Origin: DAOTXK01 sp034435395
GTDB lineage: Bacteria; Chloroflexota; Anaerolineae; Aggregatilineales; Ch27
Direction: 5' to 3'
Assembly (NCBI GenBank): GCA_034435395.1
Contig: DAOTXK010000087.1
Location: forward strand, 1 to 12,422
Length of the DNA stretch: 12,422 nt
This document shows positions 1-5,811 of this stretch, piece after piece. Position 1 is the first letter of the stretch. Each line of letters starts with the position of its first letter. The notes beneath the pieces were generated by a model that saw only the letters and a list, made by a program, of their open reading frames with translations, made no database searches and was not told the origin of the DNA. A program made the position numbers and the translations under genes.

Positions 1-980
1 CCGTAATGGGCCAGGGCCGGCTGCAGGTGCAGCGGGATCGGGTAGTGCACGCCCGCGCCGATCCCCCGCGCGTTGAGGGCGGCCCGGACGGCCTCCCGGT
101 CGCCGGGCACGCGGATGCAGTAGATGTGGTAGACGGGACGGGAGTCGGGCGGGACGGCGGGCGTGACGACGCCGGACAGGCCGCGCAGCGCTTCGTCATA
201 GCCGGCGGCGTGACTCCGGCGGGCGGCGTTCCATCCGTCCAGGTAGGGCAGCTTGGCCCGCAGGATGGCCGCCTGTAGCGCGTCCAGCCGCTCGCCGTAG
301 CCGAGGATATCGTGCGCGTACTTGCTGGCCCGCCCATGATCGCGCAGCCGGGCGATCTGGTCGGCCAGCGCCTCGTCGTTGGTGACCACCGCCCCGGCGT
401 CGCCGTAAGCGCCCAGGTTTTTGCCGGGGTAAAAGCTGAAGCAGGCGGCGTCGCCCCAGTAGCCGGCGCGATGCCCCTGATATTCGGCCCCGTGCGCCTG
501 CGCCGCGTCCTCGATCACCTTGAGGTTGTGGCGGCGGGCGACGGCCATGATCCGGTCCATCGGCGCGATCTGGCCGTAGAGGTGCACGGGCATGATGACT
601 TTGGTGCGGGGGGTGATGGCCGCCTCGATCCGGTCCGGGTCGAGGTTGTAAGTGGCCGGGTCGATGTCGGCGAAGACGGTCGTCGCCCCCAGCATCTCGA
701 TCGGCTCCACGGTGGCGATGAAGGTGTGCGGCGTGGTGATCACCTCGTCGCCGGGGCCGACGCCCAGCGCCTTGAGGGCCAGGAAGAGGGCGGCGGTGCC
801 GCTGGCCACGCCCACCGCCCGCCGGGTTCCCTGAAACTCGGCGAAAGCCGCTTCAAAAGCGGTGAGTTCCGGCCCGCCGATGAAGCGGGCGCTGGCGATC
901 ACGCGGGCGATTGATCCGTCGATGGCGTCCTGGATGGCCGCATACTGGGCTTGCAGGTCCACAAGGGGGATTTTCGACAT
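1..980 (-). CDS. DegT/DnrJ/EryC1/StrS-family PLP-dependent sugar aminotransferase (C-terminus cut by window edge)
   Basis: Type I PLP aminotransferase of the family that puts an amino group on a keto-sugar nucleotide during synthesis of surface polysaccharide or glycan sugars. The 326 visible codons run open to the left edge; roughly the last 40-60 residues are missing compared with the usual 370-400. Visible marks: N-terminal IPLVDLQAQY (residues 4-13), the cofactor region SGTAAL (60-65), EDAAQAHGA (157-165) with the Asp that holds the pyridine nitrogen, and FSFYPGKNLGAYGDAGA with the Schiff-base lysine at Lys187. Start chosen at 980 because GGAG lies 6 nt upstream; another ATG 5 nt further upstream is in a different frame and too close to the GGAG. 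Exact sugar substrate cannot be told. A hexapeptide acyltransferase lies about 8.5 kb away; in amino-sugar pathways such an enzyme commonly acts after this one. Confidence 0.93.
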   Translation of the reverse strand, partial: MSKIPLVDLQAQYAAIQDAIDGSIARVIASARFIGGPELTAFEAAFAEFQGTRRAVGVASGTAALFLALKALGVGPGDEVITTPHTFIATVEPIEMLGATTVFADIDPATYNLDPDRIEAAITPRTKVIMPVHLYGQIAPMDRIMAVARRHNLKVIEDAAQAHGAEYQGHRAGYWGDAACFSFYPGKNLGAYGDAGAVVTNDEALADQIARLRDHGRASKYAHDILGYGERLDALQAAILRAKLPYLDGWNAARRSHAAGYDEALRGLSGVVTPAVPPDSRPVYHIYCIRVPGDREAVRAALNARGIGAGVHYPIPLHLQPALAHY

Positions 981-997
981 ACATTGCTCCGTCAGAG

Positions 998-1020
998 GGG
1001 GCAGGCCGCGGACCTGCCCC
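998..1020. repeat. REP-like palindrome between two genes
   Basis: Perfect inverted repeat: GGGGCAGG (998-1005) and CCTGCCCC (1013-1020) around a 7-nt loop. It lies in the 118-bp gap between the beta-lactamase-like gene and the aminotransferase, so on the minus strand it could also serve as a hairpin terminator, although no T-run follows. The minus-strand form (CGTAGGGGCAGGTC...) looks like dispersed intergenic palindromes I associate with Chloroflexota genomes; that link is from memory and unproven here. Confidence 0.55.
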
Positions 1021-1098
1021 TACGTACTGTGCGCAGATGCGCCTTCTACCATACCCGATCGAGCCGCGTCTGGCGACGGCCACCAGCGCCGGGCGCGG

Positions 1099-2736
1099 TC
1101 ACCGGCTGCCCGCCGACTCGACGGCGGCTTCCAGTCCGGCCAGGCCGTCCGGGTCCTCCGGCAGCGGCAGGAGGGACTGCACCGCCGGGAGGACGTAGTA
1201 CGCCAGCAGCAGATCGGGGACATCACCCTGCTCCTCAGGGAGGTCGCTGATGAAAGTCACCACCATGTCCAGGGCGGGGATGACGATGATGTATTGCCCG
1301 TACAGGCCCCGGGCGCTGTAGGTTCCCGCCGCCGGGCTGATCCACCACTGATAACCGTAACCTTCGCCCCACGCCAACTCGACCTGGGTCGTGGTCGAGG
1401 CGGCCACCCAGTCAGCGGGCACGATTGTCTGGTCGTCCCAGCGGCCCTGGTGCAGGTACAGGAGGCCGAACTTCGCCATGTCGTGGGCGGTGACGTTTAA
1501 CCCCCAGCCGCCGATGGTGACGCCCCGCGGGTTGGCCGTCCACCGCCAGCGGGAGAAGCCGAGTGGCTCAAACAGCCGCTCCCGGGCAAAGTCCGCTGCG
1601 CGCATGCCGGTAGCCTCGGTCAGGATGGCCGACAGCAGGTACGAAGCGCCGGAGTTGTAGTTAAAAACGGTCCCCGGCGGCTCGGCCATCGGCCGGTCCA
1701 GCACAAACTGCGTCCAGTCCCCGCCGTACTGCGCCATCTCAATGGTGGTGTTGCGCGTCGTGCCGTAACCCACGTTCATTTCCTGCCAGTCCAGGCCCGC
1801 CGTCATGGTCAGCAGGTTTTCAATGGTCATCGCTGCCTTGTCGGCGTCCAGGTGGTCAAAGGTGCGCTCCGGGAAAAAGCTCACCACTGGCTGGTCGATC
1901 CCTGCCAGGTAACCTTCCTCGATGGCGATGCCCACCAGCGCCGAGGTGAAACTTTTGGTCACGGAATACAGTTCGTGGGTGGAATTCTGGGCAAATGGGT
2001 AAAAGTAAGCGTCCAGCACCAGATAACCGTGCCGGACGACCAACACGCTGTCGATGGCGAGGTCCTCGTCTTCGATGAAGGTCACCATCTCCGCCAGCCG
2101 CGCCGAGTCCATCCCCTGGGACTCTGGCGTGGCTGTCCGCCAGCCCTCGGTTGGCCAGTACTCCGGTTCTGCCGGGGCCAGCGCGGCGCGCTCCTCGGCG
2201 GTCAGCGGGGCGAAGGCCGCCAGGGCGGGCCGGAAAACGGTCTCGTATAGCCGGTCGCGGTCGCTCCAACCCGGCTCCGTCAGCAGCGCGACGAAGTACG
2301 CCCCGGCCTCGTCTTGGGCCAGCGCCCCATCCATGACCCGCCGTCCTAACTGCGGCAGAGTGACCTCCAGCGAATACAGCGTCCAGGTGAACACGTCGGA
2401 CCGGTAACTCCCGGCGGCGGGCGGGAGTTCCTCAATACCGAGTACGGGCAGCAGCCGCGCGCTGAGCGCCTCCTGATTCAGGCCAGCAGCCGCCTGCTGG
2501 ATCAGCGCCACTTCCAACGACGGCCCGGCCAGCGGGTCGCCCGGCGCGAAGTTCTGCCCGTCGTACAATCCCCACCCCCTGGGCGCGACGCCCTTGATGC
2601 CGGAAACCGGGTTGATAAAGGGCACGAGCGTCGTCGTTTCATCGCGCCCCTGGGCCAGGACGGGCAGGGGCGCAATGATGGACAGGGCCAGCACGGCAAC
2701 GATCCACACCACAACCGCACGCCAAAGGCGACGCAT
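1099..2736 (-). CDS. Secreted serine hydrolase, beta-lactamase/class C fold, with extra N-terminal domain
   Basis: 545-residue exported protein. Residues 1-28 are a signal peptide (MRR, hydrophobic core, VLA before Q29). Residues about 35-180 form an N-terminal domain shared with the next gene upstream. Residues about 197-525 are the beta-lactamase-related serine hydrolase domain (Pfam Beta-lactamase; penicillin-binding protein/esterase/AmpC relatives): SVTK at 258-261 gives the nucleophile Ser258 and Lys261, YNS at 360-362 gives the second motif, and GLYGQ at 477-481 with the following hydrophobic strand fits the third-motif region in place of KTG. Such proteins are often esterases, D-aminopeptidases or carboxypeptidases; resistance to beta-lactams cannot be claimed. 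A possible -10 (TATGAT, minus strand, 2787-2782) lies 46 nt upstream, so the gene may have its own promoter despite the 88-bp gap to the hydrolase gene. A longer in-frame start exists at 2766 but the Shine-Dalgarno favours 2736. Confidence 0.9.
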   Translation of the reverse strand: MRRLWRAVVVWIVAVLALSIIAPLPVLAQGRDETTTLVPFINPVSGIKGVAPRGWGLYDGQNFAPGDPLAGPSLEVALIQQAAAGLNQEALSARLLPVLGIEELPPAAGSYRSDVFTWTLYSLEVTLPQLGRRVMDGALAQDEAGAYFVALLTEPGWSDRDRLYETVFRPALAAFAPLTAEERAALAPAEPEYWPTEGWRTATPESQGMDSARLAEMVTFIEDEDLAIDSVLVVRHGYLVLDAYFYPFAQNSTHELYSVTKSFTSALVGIAIEEGYLAGIDQPVVSFFPERTFDHLDADKAAMTIENLLTMTAGLDWQEMNVGYGTTRNTTIEMAQYGGDWTQFVLDRPMAEPPGTVFNYNSGASYLLSAILTEATGMRAADFARERLFEPLGFSRWRWTANPRGVTIGGWGLNVTAHDMAKFGLLYLHQGRWDDQTIVPADWVAASTTTQVELAWGEGYGYQWWISPAAGTYSARGLYGQYIIVIPALDMVVTFISDLPEEQGDVPDLLLAYYVLPAVQSLLPLPEDPDGLAGLEAAVESAGSR

Positions 2737-2744
2737 TCTCTTTC

Positions 2745-2751
2745 CCTCCCC
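2745..2751 (-). promoter_or_regulatory. Shine-Dalgarno that fixes the start of the beta-lactamase-like gene
   Basis: GGGGAGG on the minus strand, 8 nt before the ATG at 2736. It lies inside the longer open frame that could begin at 2766, so it argues for the shorter start, which also puts the basic n-region of the signal peptide (MRRLWR) at the very N-terminus. Confidence 0.75.
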
Positions 2752-2824
2752 TGTGGTCAGACTCATCGCTCAGGTGCTGAAATCATACCTCTGCTGGCGC
2801 GTCCAGACACCGGTCAGCGGCCGC

Positions 2825-4399
2825 TCACTCCCCGGCCACGTCCACGCGGGCCAGCAGCCAGTCGGTGATGGTCGGCAGGAAGTCCGGGTGGAACTCCGGC
2901 GGCAGCTCCCCGTACTCGTCCACGGTGCCGGTGACCGCGTCCTGGAAGAGATGGTTGGCCGTGGGGATGGTGACCACGGTGTAGTCCGGGTTGCCCCCGG
3001 CCTCCAGGGCCGCTTCCAGCGGGGGCGCGTTCTGCTCGGCGATGACCTGCAAGTCCCGCCCGCCGAACAGCGCCAGCACCGGGACGGTCACTCTGGCCCA
3101 GTCCTCCGCCGGATCGTAGCGGAAGAAGAAGGGGAACCAGTTGCGGAACATGGGCATCTGCTGGGCGGCGCTCTCGCGGGCGAAGGCTTCGATATCGTCG
3201 ATGCCCGCCGTCTCTTCCGCCGGGGCGGATTCGAGCTGTTCGATGGTCCGCTCGACGACGAGCGTCTCCAGCGCGTCCCAGTCGCCTTGCAGCGTCAGGT
3301 CGATCATCCGCTCAACGAAGGCCACCTGTGCGGCGACCTCCGCCTCGCTGGCCCCACCGGCGCGGAGCAGGCGCTCGTTTTGCAGCAGCAGCACCTCGGC
3401 CCCGTTGACCCCCGTCCCGGCCATGGCGATGACGAAGGCCACGTCAGGGTTATTGATGGCCACCAGCGGGGCGAGCGCGCCGCCTTCGCTGTGGCCCAGG
3501 ATGCCGACCTGCGCCGGGTTGATGTCGTCGCGGGTCCGCAGGTAGTCCACGGCGGCGCTGGCATCGCTGGCCAGGTCCTGCCCGCTGGCGGCCTGGAAGT
3601 CGCCGGTGGACTCGCCCACGCCCCGGTCGTCATACCGTAAGACGGCAATGCCGTGGCGGGTGAGGTGGTCGGCGATCAGGCGGAAGGGTTTGATGGTGGC
3701 CACGGGGGCCAGCGATTCGTCGCGGTCCTGCGCCCCACTGCCGCTGATCAGCACCACCGCCGGGTGTGGCCCGTCGCCGGGCGGCAGGGTGAGCGTCCCG
3801 GCCAGGGTGATGCCCTCGGCGGTTTCGTTGGCGAAGGTCACTTCTTCCTCCAGGTAGGGCAGTTCCTCGGCAGGGGCGGCCTCCCCTGCCAGCGGGGCCA
3901 GCGCCTCCACGGCGGGCAGGAAGACCGCCTGGTGCAGCGTTTCGTACTCGGCGGTCAGGCATTGCAGCAGGGCCAGGACAATCCCCGCCTCACCCTCTGT
4001 CAGCGCGACATCCACGGTGATGTCCATGCCCAGTGCGCTCACCGGCACCACGTACAGCGTCCAGGTGTAGGCCTCCGTCTCCAGCGTGCCGACGCTTTCC
4101 GGCAGCGCCTCGACCGTCAACTGGGTCGCCAGCATGGCCTGGAAGTCCTCCAGGCTCATGTTTGGCGGCGCGACCTGCTGAACCAGGGTGGCCACGTCCA
4201 GGGCCGACCGGCCCCGCACGTAAACGCCCGGCCCGGCCTCGCGCCAGCCCTCCGGGGCGAGACCTTGCAGGCCCAGCGTCGGGTCCGCGAAGGGGGCCAG
4301 CGTGATCGGCTCATCGGTCTGCGCCAGGGCCGCGGCGAGCGGCACCAGGGCCAGCAGCACTACCCACACACCCACGGCAAGGCGCGAAAGGGTCTTCAT
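2825..4399 (-). CDS. Secreted alpha/beta hydrolase (COG1073-like esterase/peptidase S9-like) with extra N-terminal domain
   Basis: 524-residue exported serine hydrolase. Residues 1-26 are a signal peptide (ALA before Gln27). Residues about 32-172 are the N-terminal domain shared with the beta-lactamase-like neighbour. Residues about 185-520 are the alpha/beta hydrolase: GSGAQDRDE (220-228) at the oxyanion-hole loop, RYDDRGVGES (255-264), nucleophile elbow GHSEGG with Ser304, FGGRD with Asp449, and ANH with His483, giving a complete Ser-Asp-His triad. The segment 330-430 between strands is a helical lid. This is the layout of the secreted COG1073-type esterases of unknown natural substrate. 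A possible -10 (TAAAAT, minus strand, 4467-4462) lies about 63 nt upstream; I see no good -35. Paralogy with the next gene is limited to the N-terminal domain and signal region; the catalytic domains are unrelated folds. Confidence 0.9.
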   Translation of the reverse strand: MKTLSRLAVGVWVVLLALVPLAAALAQTDEPITLAPFADPTLGLQGLAPEGWREAGPGVYVRGRSALDVATLVQQVAPPNMSLEDFQAMLATQLTVEALPESVGTLETEAYTWTLYVVPVSALGMDITVDVALTEGEAGIVLALLQCLTAEYETLHQAVFLPAVEALAPLAGEAAPAEELPYLEEEVTFANETAEGITLAGTLTLPPGDGPHPAVVLISGSGAQDRDESLAPVATIKPFRLIADHLTRHGIAVLRYDDRGVGESTGDFQAASGQDLASDASAAVDYLRTRDDINPAQVGILGHSEGGALAPLVAINNPDVAFVIAMAGTGVNGAEVLLLQNERLLRAGGASEAEVAAQVAFVERMIDLTLQGDWDALETLVVERTIEQLESAPAEETAGIDDIEAFARESAAQQMPMFRNWFPFFFRYDPAEDWARVTVPVLALFGGRDLQVIAEQNAPPLEAALEAGGNPDYTVVTIPTANHLFQDAVTGTVDEYGELPPEFHPDFLPTITDWLLARVDVAGE

Positions 4400-4406
4400 C
4401 AGTTGG

Positions 4407-4412
4407 CTCCTC
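4407..4412 (-). promoter_or_regulatory. Shine-Dalgarno that fixes the start of the alpha/beta hydrolase
   Basis: GAGGAG on the minus strand, 7 nt before the ATG at 4399. The frame stays open to an earlier ATG at 4453, but the shorter start has this strong site and begins directly with a normal signal peptide (MKTLSRL...). Confidence 0.8.
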
Positions 4413-4489
4413 GGCTGATGACCGCCGTCCATCGACGCGGCCCGTATCTCCACAACAGAAAATTTTACCGAAGAGAGGGCGGATGCGCA

Positions 4490-4505
4490 CCCCCAAACTT
4501 GGGGG
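4490..4505. repeat. Short C5/G5 hairpin upstream of the alpha/beta hydrolase
   Basis: CCCCCA (4490-4495) pairs with TGGGGG (4500-4505) around a 4-nt loop, in the 276-bp gap between the GH46-like gene and the hydrolase gene. It may end transcription from the upstream gene or be part of the hydrolase leader; no T-run supports a classic terminator. Confidence 0.4.
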
Positions 4506-4534
4506 GGATTGAGTCGGGCGGCGGGCCAGGCCGG

Positions 4535-4675
4535 TCACTCCCTCCGCACCCAGGCGGCGATGTCGTCGCTCACCGCCTGGTCGATGAACACCGGTTCGTG
4601 GTAATCGGCGGGAACGGTCGCCATCCACGATGGCCGCCATCTACGATGGCCGCCATCCACGATGGCGGGAATCTT
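4535..4675 (-). other. In-frame open tail after the GH46-like stop codon (possible C-terminal remnant)
   Basis: Directly after the TAG at 4678-4676 the same reading frame stays open for 46 codons to a TGA at 4537-4535. The first part crosses the 16-bp repeats, so it is low-complexity. The last part, from the ATG at 4624, reads MATVPADYHEPVFIDQ and ends DIAAWVRRE, which looks like real protein sequence. It could be the tail of an older gene, a 29-residue small protein with no visible good ribosome site, or chance in GC-rich DNA. I cannot assign it to a family. Confidence 0.2.
4620..4666. repeat. Three tandem 16-bp palindromic units
   Basis: Three units of GCCATC-(C/T)AC-GATGGC at 4620-4634, 4636-4650 and 4652-4666, each followed by one C or G, giving a 16-bp period. 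Each unit is itself a perfect 6-bp inverted repeat with a 3-nt centre, and the middle unit differs by one base (T for C) in the centre. The array begins 10 bp after the stop codon of the GH46-like gene on the minus strand. The period is not a multiple of three, so it is unlikely to be coding. It could form three consecutive small hairpins in RNA or act as a multi-site protein-binding array. Confidence 0.85.
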
Positions 4676-5392
4676 CTACGGATTCCGCACCTGGACCCGG
4701 CGACCGGGCTTGACCTCGAGGGAGCCGTCGGGGTCGCCCTGGAGGTCCCAGTCGCCCTGGGCGATCAGGCGGACCCAGAAGTCGCCGCGCTGGCGGAGGC
4801 CCTCCCAGCCGTGTTTGTCGGCCAGGCGGTGCAGCCGTTCCTGGCGGATGGCAGCGACCCTGGCGATCAGGTCTGGTTCGTGGAGGCCATTGTCGGGGAT
4901 GCGGGACTTGGGGGGGACGCCGAGGGCCTGTTCGGCCAGGCCGATCATGTTATGGCGGGGGCCGTGGTTGATGGCCATGTCGAAGATGAGGGCCTGGCCG
5001 AGGGGGGTGTGGAGGTTGCGGGGCTGGATGGAGAGGCCCTGCACCAGCTTCCAGAACTTGTCGGTGGCCAGGTCGTCCTGGGCCTGCTGCATGAGCGGGT
5101 CACCCGCCGCTTCCCGGAGCAGGCGCTTGAGTTCCGGGTCGTGGCGCAGGCTCTCGTCCCGGTCGCGAACGCGGGGGAGATAGGGGCGCAGCCCGTCAGC
5201 GGTGGGACCGCTGGCCCGCTGGAGGTAGTCCTCCAGCAGGGTGAACAGCGCCCCCGAGGCCAGGGTGAACTGGAAACGCCCGTAGGAGATGATGCCCGCG
5301 TCAAAGTTCTGGAAGCTGCCGTAGCCGCCCCCCTCAAACGCCGTGGTGATGTTAAACGCCGCTTTTTTGATCCGTTCCATGTCCTCTGTCAT
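4676..5392 (-). CDS. GH46 chitosanase-like protein, lysozyme-superfamily fold, no signal peptide
   Basis: 238-residue protein that matches the pattern of GH46 chitosanases, which cut the beta-1,4 links of partly deacetylated chitosan. Seen: TTAFEGGGY (16-24) with candidate catalytic Glu20; NFDAGIISYGRFQFTLASG (29-47) with candidate Asp31, in place of the family's DGRGYT...GF.TGTG; LGQALIFDMAINHGPRHNM (131-149), very like the LGQ..YYDAIV.HGPG segment of Streptomyces chitosanase; and a C-terminal QGDWDLQGDP...VRNP like the family ending. The Glu-Asp spacing (11) is shorter than in classic GH46 (about 18), so substrate may differ, for example another glycan. No signal peptide is visible, unusual for this family. 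Start at 5392 has AAGGAG 8 nucleotides upstream; a second ATG four codons in is less likely. Divergent from the CapK-like gene. Confidence 0.65.
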   Translation of the reverse strand: MTEDMERIKKAAFNITTAFEGGGYGSFQNFDAGIISYGRFQFTLASGALFTLLEDYLQRASGPTADGLRPYLPRVRDRDESLRHDPELKRLLREAAGDPLMQQAQDDLATDKFWKLVQGLSIQPRNLHTPLGQALIFDMAINHGPRHNMIGLAEQALGVPPKSRIPDNGLHEPDLIARVAAIRQERLHRLADKHGWEGLRQRGDFWVRLIAQGDWDLQGDPDGSLEVKPGRRVQVRNP

Positions 5393-5453
5393 ACCGTCGC
5401 TCCTTGACCATTATTTTTTCAGCAGCCAATTTCTAAATCTGACAAGTGAGAGC

Positions 5454-5483
5454 AGTATACTCGCCTGTGGGGGAGAAGGGAAA
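5454..5483 (-). promoter_or_regulatory. Possible promoter of the GH46-like gene
   Basis: On the minus strand TTTCCC (5483-5478) and TATACT (5459-5454) are separated by 18 nt, with an AT-rich stretch between the -10 and the ATG at 5392. The -10 matches the sigma-70 type consensus at five of six bases, the -35 only weakly. The 8-bp sequence AGTATACT around the -10 is itself palindromic, so it could also be read on the plus strand. Confidence 0.3.
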
Positions 5484-5593
5484 TGCGGCAGGCGAGGGTT
5501 GTCGCCAGCGGCTCAAAGCCGCCGGCTGAGCCGTCACGCCCACTAAAAGAGCTGGGATCGGCGCTAATAGCCCCTTCAGTAGGCTTACCAAAA

Positions 5594-5624
5594 GCTGATC
5601 AGCACGGGATTTTGAACCCCGTGC
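5594..5624. repeat. Overlapping palindrome and hairpin in the divergent region
   Basis: GCTGATCAGC (5594-5603) is a perfect palindrome; overlapping it, GCACGGG (5602-5608) pairs with CCCGTGC (5618-5624) around a 9-nt loop. The two overlap by two bases and so could be alternative structures or operator-like sites. On the minus strand the second hairpin carries GGGGTTCAAAATCC, which resembles a tRNA T-arm, but no cloverleaf can be built around it. Confidence 0.45.
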
Positions 5625-5795
5625 GACGACCATTTGCCCGCTGCCGTACAACTCGCCCCCAAGATGAAATGCGGGAGGATACCGCCCGCCAGATGGTGCC
5701 TTCCCGCGCTTCGCCTGGAGTTGTCGCCGCCGATACGCCGTCTGATTGTATACTGGGGGTAGCGGGCAGGCGCGGTCCAGGCCGCTCCTGGCGGC

Positions 5796-5803
5796 GGGAG
5801 GAG
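5796..5803 (+). promoter_or_regulatory. Shine-Dalgarno that fixes the start of the CapK-like gene
   Basis: GGGAGGAG ends 8 nt before the ATG at 5812. The frame is open upstream to an ATG at 5746, but those 22 extra codons are Gly/Arg-rich and lack a ribosome site, so the later start is preferred. Confidence 0.75.
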
Positions 5804-5811
5804 ATGGCGGG

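Larger units (their letters stand above)
5393..5811. other. 419-bp non-coding divergent intergenic region
   Basis: Lies between the starts of the GH46-like gene (minus) and the CapK-like gene (plus). The first 70 bp are AT-rich compared with the rest of the window and hold the likely promoter of the GH46-like gene. The middle holds a 10-bp palindrome overlapping a 7-bp-stem hairpin (5594-5624). Near the right end a TATACT at 5749-5754, 57 bp before the CapK-like ATG, is a possible -10 without a convincing -35. Open frames crossing it on either strand have no family match that I recognise and no ribosome site. Confidence 0.7.

Noticed and set aside
1099..2736. Calling the serine hydrolase an antibiotic-resistance beta-lactamase
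   Set aside because: Motifs fit the broad beta-lactamase-related hydrolase family, but the third motif is not KTG and the extra N-terminal domain is not seen in AmpC enzymes; a resistance role is not supported.
4490..4505. Rho-independent terminator at the C5/G5 hairpin
   Set aside because: The stem is short and no T-run follows on either strand, so it is kept only as a hairpin, not a terminator.
4620..4666. CRISPR array
   Set aside because: Units are 15 bp with single-base spacers; there are no spacers of variable sequence and no cas genes.
3653..5407. A 584-codon plus-strand open frame spanning two genes and the gap between them
   Set aside because: It runs antisense through both the hydrolase and the GH46-like gene, crosses the tandem repeats, and shows no recognisable domain. 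Both minus-strand genes have family motifs and strong ribosome sites.
5565..5670. Possible tRNA on the minus strand, from GGGGTTCAAAATCC
   Set aside because: The T-arm-like loop has one base too many or an unusual last base, and no 7-bp acceptor stem or anticodon arm can be paired at the right distances.
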